From Pegoplata infirma (lineage: Eukaryota > Arthropoda > Insecta > Diptera > Anthomyiidae): a stretch of DNA of 64,000 bases. The DNA lies in contig OY992536.1 of NCBI GenBank assembly GCA_963921195.1, forward strand, positions 331,345,038-331,409,037, in the 5' to 3' direction. A program made the position numbers and the translations under genes. Shown here in pieces: positions 11,812-22,028 of this stretch. The notes below the pieces were generated by a model. That model saw only the letters and a list, made by a program, of their open reading frames with translations. It did no database searches and was not told the DNA's origin. The first letter of the stretch is position 1, and the number at the start of each line of letters is the position of its first letter.

Positions 11812-12420
11812 AAAATCTGTTTTCAGCAGTGGGGGAAACCGGGTTAACATGGAAAATTTGGTATTAACATGGAAAATTTTGATTCAGCACAATGTCAATT
11901 AAAAATTGTCATTTTTAAATATAAATGGTTGTAAAACCCGATACTCTGTTAAAATCGCTTGATGAAGTAAATAGATACATACAGGGGGTATCCAAGGGCG
12001 CCATTTTGAAAAAGTATGCTTATTCTTTTTGTATGAGTGAAAACATGAAAGCAGGTTTGGGAAATTCATTTTTCAACAGAGTAGGGAGCAGTCAATCAAG
12101 CCGACCCAAAATTTTCGGCGGCGGCTAGACCAATTTTGCTCGGCGGCGGCTCAGTGTCGGCTGAACTTTTTTGTTCTATTTTTGTTGTAAAAACTGTTTT
12201 TTGAACGGCGGCGGCGTGAAAAAAATTTAAAAATTGGTCGGCGGCGACGCGCCGCCGATTTTGAGCCGGTCGGCTTGATTCATTGGTAGGGAGAGCAAAA
12301 ATCTGTTGTCAACAGTGTGGGTAACCGGGTCAACATGGGAAATTTATTATTAACATGGGAAATTTTGGTTTAGCATAATGTAAAGTTAAAATTTAAATTT
12401 TTATTTTTCTTTTAAAAAAA
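11812..12420. repeat. Imperfect direct duplication around a GC-rich MITE
   Basis: Two related segments start near 11812 and 12295, about 485 bp apart. Each has GCAAAAATCTGTT, an AACCGGGT motif, an AACATGGRAAATTT pair and a following AATGTMAA. Between them is the GC-rich MITE at 12094-12280. Confidence 0.6.
12094..12280. mobile_element. Small GC-rich MITE (AATCAAGCCGACC ends)
   Basis: It begins AATCAAGCCGACC and ends with the inverse GGTCGGCTTGATT. The interior is rich in CGGCGGCGGC, a striking GC island in an AT-rich background. The 12-13 bp terminal repeats are perfect. The target duplication is unclear because the flanks belong to a larger direct repeat. It has no coding capacity. Confidence 0.65.
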
Positions 12421-12452
12421 AATATTACACTGGAACATGAAGAATAAAAAAT

Positions 12453-12844
12453 CCCACCAAAAAATACTGCTTGCCTATAAGCACGTTTGTAAGGGAGTGA
12501 TTTTTGTTGTCTGCTTACAAACCTGCTTACGTATGGCATGATATTTGTTCGCAATGTCCCACTTTAGAGCATTTCTTTCGAGCGCTTATATCGGCGCAAT
12601 GATTATGAATTGAAATCATGCCTTTTCTTAAATATTTTAAGTATTTTTTTAAGTCACTGCCATACTTTACTGCAACCGGTATGCAGGTTAGTATGCCAAC
12701 AAAATCTCTTCCTTACACTGCTGCATACGGTATGCAGCTGTGTAAGCGAATGTCATAAAAAAACAACAACATTAAAAATCATTCGCTTACACAAGTGCAT
12801 TCTTGTATGCACTGCTTCCAAAATCTCGATTATTTTTTGCTGGG
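12453..12844. mobile_element. MITE, CCCACC/CCCAGCAAAAAATA ends
   Basis: The left end CCCACCAAAAAATA matches the inverse of the right end TATTTTTTGCTGGG apart from small mismatches. It is flanked by AT on each side. The interior contains the repeated words GTATGCAG, GCTTAC and TGTAAGCGAATG. The ends resemble the CCCAGCAAAAA family at 4594-5030 but the interior differs. Confidence 0.55.
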
Positions 12845-13160
12845 ATATGTTACTACTATATTTAAAAAATTTTACTCGTATTCATTAATCATGTTGTACG
12901 ACTAGGGTTTTTCCCCGGGAAATCCCGTGGATTTACCGCTTTCCCGGGAATTTTTATGCGGGATCCCGGGAAATTAAAAATACTGGAAAAAGCGATAAAA
13001 TCCGCTGAATTGAGCTGAAAAACCTGCTGATTTATTTTTTTTTATTAAATCTTTGAAAAAGATCTTAAAACATATTCTTAAAAACAAGATCACTATATAT
13101 TTCTGTAAAATTATCAAAATAATCATCTAATTTCTGTAAGTCTTTAAAACTAAATAGAAT

Positions 13161-15431
13161 AATGATTACTAAAAATAAAAATCTATTTACATTAAATAGC
13201 AATAACAACACTTCTGTAAGAAAAAAACTACAGCAACAACACCACTAGAGTTGAAAAAATCAGATTTAGTTGATACTTGCTTAACAGCCTTCGTGGCGTA
13301 TCGGTCTAGAGTGATTGTACGTTACAAGCAGTTAATAGCAAAGTATTACAGATGATGATGGGTTCAATCCTCAGCGGCTGCGATCTGTAAATAATTTTCA
13401 CATATAGAGTTCTATTGACTATTAACTAAATAAATTTGACATTAAAAGTTTTTCTGAAGATTATTATAACTGGATAATATGAAACTAGTAAGAAACAAAC
13501 CAGGATGTCTTAAATTTTTAGAAAAATTAAATTTTTCTTTCACACTTTTCTCAATTCAAAAACCATATATAACAAATCGAAAAAATTATAATACATAATT
13601 ATAATTAGAGCCTGAGCTCGACTGTCTTTACAGAAACAATAATTTAAAAATAACGACTATAAGTCGCCCTAAGTGGCAATATCAGTATCTTTGGAAAATT
13701 GGCAGCACCTAACATTTGTGTCTAAAATTATAGACCATGTCTGGCAACGTTTGCAAAAATAAGTACTTAGATCAGAATTGATGAAGGAGAGGAAGAAGAA
13801 TAATGATTACTAAAAATAAAAATCTATTTACATTAAATAGCAATAACAACACTTCTGTAAGAAAAAAACTACAGCAACAACACCACTAGAGTTGAAAAAA
13901 TCAGATTTAGTTGATACTTGCTTAACAGCCTTCGTGGCGTATCGGTCTAGAGTGATTGTACGTTACAAGCAGTTAATAGCAAAGTATTACAGATGATGAT
14001 GGGTTCAATCCTCAGCGGCTGCGATCTGTAAATAATTTTCACATATAGAGTTCTATTGACTATTAACTAAATAAATTTGACATTAAAAGTTTTTCTGAAG
14101 ATTATTATAACTGGATAATATGAAACTAGTAAGAAACAAACCAGGATGTCTTAAATTTTTAGAAAAATTAAATTTTTCTTTCACACTTTTCTCAATTCAA
14201 AAACCATATATAACAAATCGAAAAAATTATAATACATAATTATAATTAGAGCCTGAGCTCGACTGTCTTTACAGAAACAATAATTTAAAAATAACGACTA
14301 TAAGTCGCCCTAAGTGGCAATATCAGTATCTTTGGAAAATTGGCAGCACCTAACATTTGTGTCTAAAATTATAGACCATGTCTGGCAACGTTTGCAAAAA
14401 TAAGTACTTAGATCAGAATTGATGAAGGAGAGGAAGAAGAATAATGATTACTAAAAATAAAAATCTATTTACATTAAATAGCAATAACAACACTTCTGTA
14501 AGAAAAAAAACTACAGCAACAACACCACTAGAGTTGAAAAAATCAGATTTAGTTGATACTTGCTTAACAGCCTTCGTGGCGTATCGGTCTAGAGTGATTG
14601 TACGTTACAAGCAGTTAATAGCAAAGTATTACAGATGATGATGGGTTCAATCCTCAGCGGCTGCGATCTGTAAATAATTTTCACATATAGAGTTCTATTG
14701 ACTATTAACTAAATAAATTTGACATTAAAAGTTTTTCTGAAGATTATTATAACTGGATAATATGAAACTAGTAAGAAACAAACCAGGATGTCTTAAATTT
14801 TTAGAAAAATTAAATTTTTCTTTCACACTTTTCTCAATTCAAAAACCATATATAACAAATCGAAAAAATTATAATACATAATTATAATTAGAGCCTGAGC
14901 TCGACTGTCTTTACAGAAACAATAATTTAAAAATAACGACTATAAGTCGCCCTAAGTGGCAATATCAGTATCTTTGGAAAATTGGCAGCACCTAACATTT
15001 GTGTCTAAAATTATAGACCATGTCTGGCAACGTTTGCAAAAATAAGTACTTAGATCAGAATTGATGAAGGAGAGGAAGAAGAATAATGATTACTAAAAAT
15101 AAAAATCTATTTACATTAAATAGCAATAACAACACTTCTGTAAGAAAAAAACTACAGCAACAACACCACTAGAGTTGAAAAAATCAGATTTAGTTGATAC
15201 TTGCTTAACAGCCTTCGTGGCGTATCGGTCTAGAGTGATTGTACGTTACAAGCAGTTAATAGCAAAGTATTACAGATGATGATGGGTTCAATCCTCAGCG
15301 GCTGCGATCTGTAAATAATTTTCACATATAGAGTTCTATTGACTATTAACTAAATAAATTTGACATTAAAAGTTTTTCTGAAGATTATTATAACTGGATA
15401 ATATGAAACTAGTAAGAAACAAACCAGGATG

Positions 15432-15468
<37 letters not shown>

Positions 15469-15597
15469 TAGAAAAATTAAATTTTTCTTTCACACTTTTC
15501 TCAATTCAAAAACCATATATAACAAATCGAAAAAATTATAATACATAATTATAATTAGAGCCTGAGCTCGACTGTCTTTACAGAAACAATAATTTAA
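13161..15597 (+). repeat. Tandem array of a 641-bp unit, three full copies and one partial
   Basis: The word AATGATTACT opens units at 13161, 13802, 14443 and 15085, giving periods of 641, 641 and 642. The units are nearly identical. Unit 3 has one extra A in a short A run near 14507. Unit 4 carries an A run of 29 at 15436-15464 where the others have 3, and breaks off near 15597. Such identity implies recent duplication or homogenisation. One unit contains a 64-codon frame (14444-14638) that exists only because of the extra A, so it is not a conserved gene. Each unit holds a tRNA-like module. Confidence 0.95.
13287..13382 (+). ncRNA. tRNA-like module in each 641-bp repeat unit
   Basis: Starting at GCCTTCG, an A-box-like word TGGCGTATCGGT is followed about 55 bases later by a perfect B-box, GGTTCAATCC. 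It ends CGGCTGC, whose outer pairs can form a partial acceptor stem with GCCTTCG (5 of 7). The T stem pairs at 4 of 5 positions. The span, 96 nt, would require a long variable arm or intron. Equivalent modules begin at 13928, 14570 and 15211. I read it as a decayed tRNA-derived (SINE-like) head rather than a working tRNA. Confidence 0.4.
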
Positions 15598-15763
15598 ATG
15601 ACAGACAATTCATTAAAAATATCCACTTCAGCAGAAAAATCTGAAAGTTGTTTTACAGATTTTTCAACAGAGTTGTTCTTCTGAGTGTATTAAATTGGAA
15701 AAAAATCAGTCGATGTTAAGACCAAGCCCCTATGTAAAACATAAAACATTTTCTATTTTAGTG

Positions 15764-15952
15764 TTTTTATCGGCATATGCCATTTCTGTTTGTTATTAAG
15801 GTTTTGTGATTGAAGAAGAAAACATTGTATTTCTAAAGATTATTTTTAATGTGGATTTATTCCAGACCATGGTTTCTGTAGCCACCTCTACGTCATCAGT
15901 TCAGAAAATTACATTAGATTTAAATGGTTTGATTTTTGTAAGACTTTTTTCT
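15764..15952 (+). repeat. Segment duplicated in inverse orientation at 59211-59400
   Basis: Long stretches are shared with the - strand of 59211-59400, including CATTTCTGTTTGTTAT, GTGATTGAAGAAGAAAAC, CCAGACCATGGTTTCTGTAG and AAATGGTTTGATTTTTGTAA. No terminal repeats were found around either copy. Short frames on both strands (15806-16066 and 15920-16150) are not preserved in the second copy. It is a dispersed repeat of unknown type. Confidence 0.7.
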
Positions 15953-16664
15953 ACATGTTTTTTCGTCAACAGACTTAACTCTGATTGGAATAGAACCCTC
16001 GTTCTTGAAATTTTCCATCAGTTTGCAAAGCAAGAACTCTACTATCTGGGCTATCGCTCTACTTGACAAACTAACAGCAGAAGTTGGTTCGTATTTCATT
16101 ACAGATGTTAAGTGTGTGACGTCAACACAAGATTTTTTTATTTTACACAAACATTATTACGATCCTTAGATCCTTTTCTTTAAACATGTTTTTAAACACG
16201 AATGAGAACAGGCTATTAAATAAGTCTAATATCCATATTATAAAAGGCATGCATTTAAATTTTACTGGTAAATGTACATTGTATTCATAACTCCAAATTA
16301 TGAAGGAATCGGACCATTTTTACTACAAGTCCCTATACAAACCGCCCTTTCAATATTCTCATAAATCTCTCAAATTCCATTACAATTTTCCTTGTAGGTG
16401 TTTTCGTATAGGTTCTTTGGTGATTTTATAAAGTCATAATTATTAAATGATCATAACCAGACCCTTTTTGGACTTATTTCACAATAATTAAAGATCTAAC
16501 CAAATATGGATCCAATCACTTCGTGAATGGACTAAAACCAATGACTATAGTTCTCATTGTTGTTACGTTTTTGTTTTCGATCTCATATCTCTTGTGATAT
16601 TTTTTTATATTATTTTAAGAAAACGTTATTCGTGATAAAAAAATTTAATGTTCTTAAGTTAATA

Positions 16665-17252
16665 CACAGAAAATAATATTGAGAAAAACAATTTGAGTAA
16701 TCACTTGTTTAAATTTTTAAAACAAATTTGAGGAATTTTTTAATTAACGCAATTAAAAATTTACTCAAAAATTGAAAACAAAATTTGAGTAAATAATTTA
16801 ATACAAATTTAATATTTTTTTATATTTTTTTTATTCTCTTGGTGTTTTGAATTCTCGTTTAGTTTATAGTTTTTTGTATATGTATATGATAGTTTGAAAT
16901 CATCTTTATAAAATTTTCTTTTGTCTTGAAGACATAAGTATATTTGGTAAAGTTTGAAAAAGCATTTTTTTCTTGAAAAAAAATCGAAACTTTTTAAAAA
17001 AATAAATTGATACATTTTGAGTAAATTTTTACTTGACACAATTAAAAAGTTACTTAAAAATATTGAAATATTTTGAGTAAAGTTTTAATTTTGTGAATTA
17101 ATAATTTACTCAAATTTTTTATTAAGCATTTAATAATTTTTTATTAAAAGTTTACTCAATACTATTAAATCGTTTACTGGTGCGAAATTGAGTAATTTTT
17201 TACTCAATAGTATTAAAAATTTACTCAAATTTATTTTTTATTTTTTTCTGTG
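16665..17252 (-). mobile_element. MITE, CACAGAAAAAAATAAA family, copy 3 (inverted)
   Basis: It is flanked by TA and bounded by CACAGAAAATAATATT on the left and TTTTTTTCTGTG on the right. The central AAATCGTTTACTGGTGCGAA shows it is inverted relative to copies 1 and 2. It lies inside the 4.6-kb hAT-type element. Confidence 0.8.
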
Positions 17253-17482
17253 TACGTTAAAAAAACAAAGTTCTTAAGTTAATACGTAATTTAAATGGAC
17301 ATATGTACTAATTTCTCAAACTTACTTTTTTAGCCAGTTTTTAAGATTTTTAATAAAAAATTTTCTAAATAAAAATCCCATTTATATGGAGGAGAAATTC
17401 CGCTACGGGATCCCGGGAAAATTAAAAAAATTTCCTGCTTTCCCGGGAAACGAAAAAGTGCGGGGGAATAAAAAAAACTCTA

Positions 17483-18260
17483 AGAATGACACACATTAGA
17501 TGCCTGGGGAAGTTGTAATAACTTGGCTGATTTTCAACCGATTTTAGTTTTTAGTACCTTATTAGAGAGACATTTTATTCCAAATCATAATTCTGTAACC
17601 ATTTGAATTCAAACTTAAATCAAAATATCGAAAAAATTGAGAAAATTAACAAAAAGACATATTTTTCCTGTTTAATTCGTTTTTAAACTTCATGACCAAT
17701 GCAGCACACCTTAGACATGTTCGATTATCCTGAAATTTCGTGAGACGTATTTCTACATCCAAATAAATACATCTAAGTGGTATTGCGGTCAATATCTAAC
17801 AACTTTATTTTTTTGAAGCACCAATAAAATAAACCAGAGTCAAAAAAAAAATTGCAATTTTCAAAATTTTAAAAAAATATAACGAATTGCAATCACAGTT
17901 TTTAGACTTAAAAAAAAAAAATCAAAGATTTCGGACTTTTTCAAAAAGTCGATTTTAATTTTTAAACGTTAAAAAATAAGTGATAATTGCTTCGAATAAT
18001 TTTTTCATATTTTTTTCTAAAACTACATTTAAATAACAACAAAACATTGTCCGTTTTTTAAGATATCTATATTTTTTACTGATCAAAATTAATTGAAAAT
18101 TTCCATTTTTTAATTTTTTTGAAAAAATCGCCATTTCAAAAAAATTGATTACTCTACACCAACATGGTATAAAAATCTGAAAATTTAAGTGCAAGTTGCA
18201 TTTAATACGTTCTAAATACTGGTCTAAAAGTGAGTGACTTGGCTTGGAATGCCCCATATA
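17483..18260. repeat. Right arm of a split foldback element (family of 26091-28123)
   Basis: It runs from ACACATTAGATGCCTGGGG through GATTTTCAACCGATTTTAG to GGAATGCCCCATAT, closely matching the right arm of the foldback at 26091-28123. The loop-side continuation (ACTCGTATTCATTAATC at 12877-12893) lies on the far side of the hAT-type element 12903-17482. That element therefore inserted into this copy. Confidence 0.75.
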
Positions 18261-18420
18261 CAGTCAAACTCGGTTATAACGAACTCGGTTATAACGAATT
18301 CTCGGTTATAACGAACTAATTCCAAAGTCCCGACGTTTTGGCAACAATTTTCACACAAAATACTTCTTTCTTTAATAACGAACTCGTTTATAGCGAATCC
18401 TCGGTTAAAATGAACTATTT
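18261..18420 (+). mobile_element. Pogo/Tigger-like terminal sequence, single end
   Basis: TA at 18259-18260 is followed by CAGTCAAACTCGGTTATAAC and further repeats of CTCGGTTATAACGAA. CAGT ends with an ACTCGGTTATAACGAA motif are characteristic of pogo/Tigger members of the Tc1/mariner superfamily. I could not find the matching right end. It directly abuts the end of the foldback arm. Confidence 0.5.
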
Positions 18421-19180
18421 ATTATGGTCCCACGACCACAATTTCATGTATATTTACCTTTTTATAACAAACTCCCATAAATATTTTGAATGTGCTGCAA
18501 TAATGTTTACCAAACTCACAAAAGTTAGAAATTTTTGGTTAATATTATAATTTTGATAAAAATTTATTTATATTTTGAATGTTTTCTTCTCAATAAGTAG
18601 TTTACTTACAAAAAACGTAAAAAAAAATAAAATTGGAGCGTTTTTATTGAAAATAAAACTAGGTTTATATAAAATATACGTCGCTAGATTTTTATGGACA
18701 ATTTTTTATGAATATGAGAATTTCTCTGTTTGAAAAATCTTTTAGAATCTGCGAATTTTAATATGTAAATTTTCTCTTGTCCAATAATAGTTTTTCTATA
18801 TGAAAAATGTTTCAGAATCTAAGAAGTTGCTTTAGAAAACATTAGGTGGCATAAAAACGTAAAATTTTCCTATTGAAAAATGCTATACAATTTAAGATTT
18901 TGTTTTTAGAAAAGTGTATCAAAATTTTTTTATAAAATGTTTTAGAAACTGATACTTTTGTAGTATCTGACAATTTGCTCTTACGAAATGTGTTTTAGGA
19001 TCTGAGAATTTTTGTATAGAAAAAATTTCTTAGAATCTGAGAATAACTCACAGATAAAAATGAGTTGTTAGATCAAGCACGAAATACACCAGGTTGAGCA
19101 TTATTTTAATTAAAAGTCATCTAATGAGGAAAATTGTTGGATCAAGCACGAAAATTGTAGGTCAGTCATTGACTGATCCT

Positions 19181-19345
19181 TGATTAAACCAATGCTTGAT
19201 TTGAGTAATTTGTTAATTGTTATTTTTCTGTTATTTTTGATTAAACCAATGCTTGATTTGAGTGAGCGGTTAATCAATAATTTTGTGTTATTTTTGATTA
19301 ATCCAATGCTTGATCTGAGTGAATGGTTAATCATTATTTTACAGT
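19181..19345 (+). repeat. 57-bp tandem repeat, three units
   Basis: TGATTAAACCAATGCTTGAT begins at 19181 and 19238, and a variant (TGATTAATCCAATGC) at 19295, so the period is exactly 57 bp. Because 57 is divisible by three, the - strand shows a repetitive frame with SSIGLIKNN repeated. That frame is a by-product of the array. Confidence 0.8.
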
Positions 19346-19406
19346 TGTAGTGTTTTTTGTCAGTCTTTTCAAATCTTTTGTTTATATTGTTTTTTTTTTT
19401 GTGCTT

Positions 19407-19860
19407 CCCGAGTAAAAAAGTTTTTGATATAATTATATATAATTTGATAAAATTATATCAAATTATATATAATTATATAAAATTATATAAAGAGGTAAAA
19501 TTTTCCAAAAAGTTGGATACAATTATATAAAATTATATATAATTTGATAAAATTATATATAATTATATCCAGGATTTGGTGGATATAATTATATAAAATT
19601 ATATCAAATTATATCTAATTTGATAAAATTGTATCAAATTTTATTAAATTTTATCAAATTATATATAAATTTATATAATTTTATATAATTATATCCACCA
19701 AATCCTAAATATAATTATATATAATTTTATCAAATTATATATAATTTTATATAATTTTATCCAACTTTTTTAAAAAATTTTACCTTTTTATATATTTATA
19801 TATAATTTGATATAATTTTATCAAATTATATATAATTATATCAAAACTTTTTTACTCGGG
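19407..19860. mobile_element. AT-rich palindromic MITE, CCCGAGTAAAAAAGTTTT ends
   Basis: The ends CCCGAGTAAAAAAGTTTTTG and CAAAACTTTTTTACTCGGG are inverse repeats. The interior is almost entirely AATTATAT and AAATTATAT words arranged as a long palindrome turning near 19630, where GGATTTGGTGGATATAATT mirrors AATTATATCCACCAAATCC. It would form a very long AT hairpin. Confidence 0.75.
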
Positions 19861-19929
19861 TTTATATTATTTTGTTTTTTTTTCGTCTTGTGTGCATGCA
19901 AGTACTTTTCTATTTGACGACTAACGAAA

Positions 19930-20203
19930 CCCGGGTAAAAATGTAATATATATGATCATATATGAAGATATATGGACCATATATGGATTTATATAACCAT
20001 ATATTATCATATATGTCTCCATATATGTTCATATATGAACTGATCCGTAAATTGGCCCGATATGAGGTCATATCGGGCCAATTTTCGGATCAGATCATAT
20101 ATGAACATATATGGAGGCATATATGATAATATATGGTTATATAAATCCATATATGATCCATATATCTTCATATATGATCATATATATTTCATTTTTACCC
20201 GGG
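19930..20203. mobile_element. Near-perfect palindromic element, CCCGGGTAAAAATG ends
   Basis: From CCCGGGTAAAAATG to CATTTTTACCCGGG the whole 274 bp reads almost the same on both strands. The arms are about 130 bp and consist of CATATATG and GATCATATATG words. The turn is near 20066 at CCCGATATGAGGTCATATCG. Two short overlapping + strand frames (20062-20325, 20111-20341) are artefacts of this palindrome. It shares its end-type with 19407-19860 and 5462-5827. Confidence 0.85.
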
Positions 20204-20670
20204 AAACTAAAACAAAAAACGCAACAGCGTTCATCGCATTGTTACTCAAAGCCTACTATGATGAGTTTTTTTGTTTTTATGAATTTTTTTGTGAATTTTA
20301 CAGATTTGAGCAAATGGTTAATTGATTCAAGTAAAATTTAATTGAATGTCAAATTTTAAGCTGAGATATTTAATTGTTTTTTTTCCATTGAATATTTTTT
20401 TCTGTGCTCTAAAACGAGAATTATTTTAGAGATTTTTTATAAGAAAATTTTATCAGAATTTGAAAAAAAAAATTATAGGAAGAATCTCTCAGAATCGCAG
20501 ATTATTTCTATAAAATAAAGTTTAAAAATCTGAGACATTTTCTATAAGACAACTTCGATCTGAGAATTTTTATATCAAAGGGTTTTAAAAGCTGAACATT
20601 TTTATATCTTAAAAATGGGTTATTTTTCTAAATGAAACTTTTAGTACGAAAATAAATTTTAAAAAATAAG

Positions 20671-20972
20671 TAAAATTGTATGGGTCTTTTCAAAGTTGTG
20701 AGTGGATATGACTGTCATAAGCCTGTTGTTGTGACTGAAAAGTCATTATATCAATATTTTTCTATACAAACCTACATACAACAAATTTCAAAAATTTTCG
20801 ATTTTATTTGTCAATTTTAAAATCGTCTCAAGAGCAGGTCTTAAAATCTGCAAATAAAATATAAAATTTTTTAATGTTTTTTGGTGGTTTGTATAGAAAA
20901 AACATTGATGTTATGACTGTTCAACCAAAAAAATTGGTTTATGACAGACATAGTCATAACTTTGAATAGGGC
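20671..20972. repeat. Foldback MITE-like element
   Basis: The left text TCTTTTCAAAGTTGTGAG and ATGACTGTCATAAGCC is mirrored on the right, where the - strand reads CCTATTCAAAGTTATGAC and CTGTCATAAACC. A TTTCTATACAAACC word near the centre is also mirrored. The ends are not precise. Confidence 0.55.
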
Positions 20973-21185
20973 CGTTTACATGACTATCAACGGCCTTATT
21001 TATGAAGTAAATCGTAAAAAAAATGTTGAGCGAAAAAGCTTCCCCCAAATCCAAAAGCTGGATCCACGCCTGATTTAAATACTACATCATTTTTTATTTG
21101 CAAAATTCTTTTAGAAAAAAACTTTATTTTTTGTTTTCAATTTGTAACTCAATATTAAAAATATTAACAAAAATTCACACAACAA

Positions 21186-21790
21186 CCCCCCCCCCCCCCC
21201 CTCCTTTCCAACCAAACATTAATTAAAAAAAAATCTAGATAATTTTTTAAAAATCAAAAAAAAAAACCGAAATTTTTTTTGCAAAAAAAGGAACAATATT
21301 CGCAGGTATCCCCCAAGAGAATAAAAACTTCGTTTTTTTTGGACAGTCTAATGTGTGCGTTTGTTTGATGAATTCATTTGTTTTAATATCATCAGTCTAA
21401 AAAGAATCATGTGAAGATGTGATTGTTGAGCCAATGCGTTTATGATGTGTATATGTGTGTGTGTGTTATGATGTGTACGAGTATTGGTATGTATGAATGT
21501 TTTGTTTTCATTTTTGGAAATATTATATGTTCATACCTCCGTTTCGTATAAATTGTATAAATATTTGCACTCCTAAGTGGATTGGAGATGGATGAATTTA
21601 TCATCATCATCATCATCATAGTCGAGAGAAATACAACACATACAGAAACTCATCATCCATATTTTTTAGACATCATAAGCACTATGGTTGTTGTATCGAT
21701 AGAAGGATAGATAGATGGATGGATATACAGATTGATGTTTGTATGTATGTATGTATGTATGTATGAATGGTTAGTTATGTGTTTGTTTAT
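21186..21790. repeat. Simple repeats: C run, GT, CAT and GTAT microsatellites
   Basis: There is a C run near 21186-21201, GT-rich text near 21440-21470, (CAT)n at about 21602-21620, and (GTAT)n near 21738-21765. There is no gene. Nothing else is recognised between 20973 and 22023. Confidence 0.85.
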
Positions 21791-22028
21791 AAACATTCAT
21801 AAAAGTAGATTGACAGATTGACAATCATGTATTTTATTGTTGTTATAAAAAAAATTTTATGCATGTAGTTGTGTATTTTATATTACTTTTGTTTTAACGA
21901 AGATTAATAAAACAATATTCGTACTTTGTGTCATCATTGATGTCATCATGTACCACATTAAACTCTCGTTTTAGATTACATTAAGTAATGACGTTTAAGA
22001 GGTGCATAACTCCTAGTACATACATACG

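Larger units (their letters stand above)
12903..17482. mobile_element. hAT-type element with CCCGGG-rich ends (4.6 kb, with internal insertions)
   Basis: The left end reads TAGGGTTTTTCCCCGGGAAA. The right end, on the - strand, reads TAGAGTTTTTTTTATTCCCC. Both are followed by clustered CCCGGGA words (GCGGGATCCCGGGAAATT left, CCCGGGATCCCGTAGCGG right). The flanking octamers TGTACGAC (12895-12902) and AGAATGAC (17483-17490) agree at 5 of 8 positions. Independent support for the boundaries: joining the flanks restores a continuous arm of the foldback family seen intact at 26091-28123. The element carries the 641-bp tandem array, a fragment shared with 59211-59400 and a MITE copy. A smaller relative lies at 57926-58798. 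Confidence 0.75.

Noticed and set aside
14444..14638. 64-codon + strand frame inside the 641-bp array
   Set aside because: It is open only because of one extra A in unit 3. The same stretch is frameshifted in units 1, 2 and 4.
13161..15597. Possible CRISPR-like regular spacing
   Set aside because: Units are 641 bp, nearly identical throughout with no variable spacers, and the DNA is from an animal genome.
19110..19334. 74-codon - strand frame with three repeats
   Set aside because: It is generated by a 57-bp tandem repeat whose length is a multiple of three.
20062..20341. Two overlapping + strand frames of 76-87 codons
   Set aside because: They are composed of ATA-rich codons from a near-perfect palindrome.
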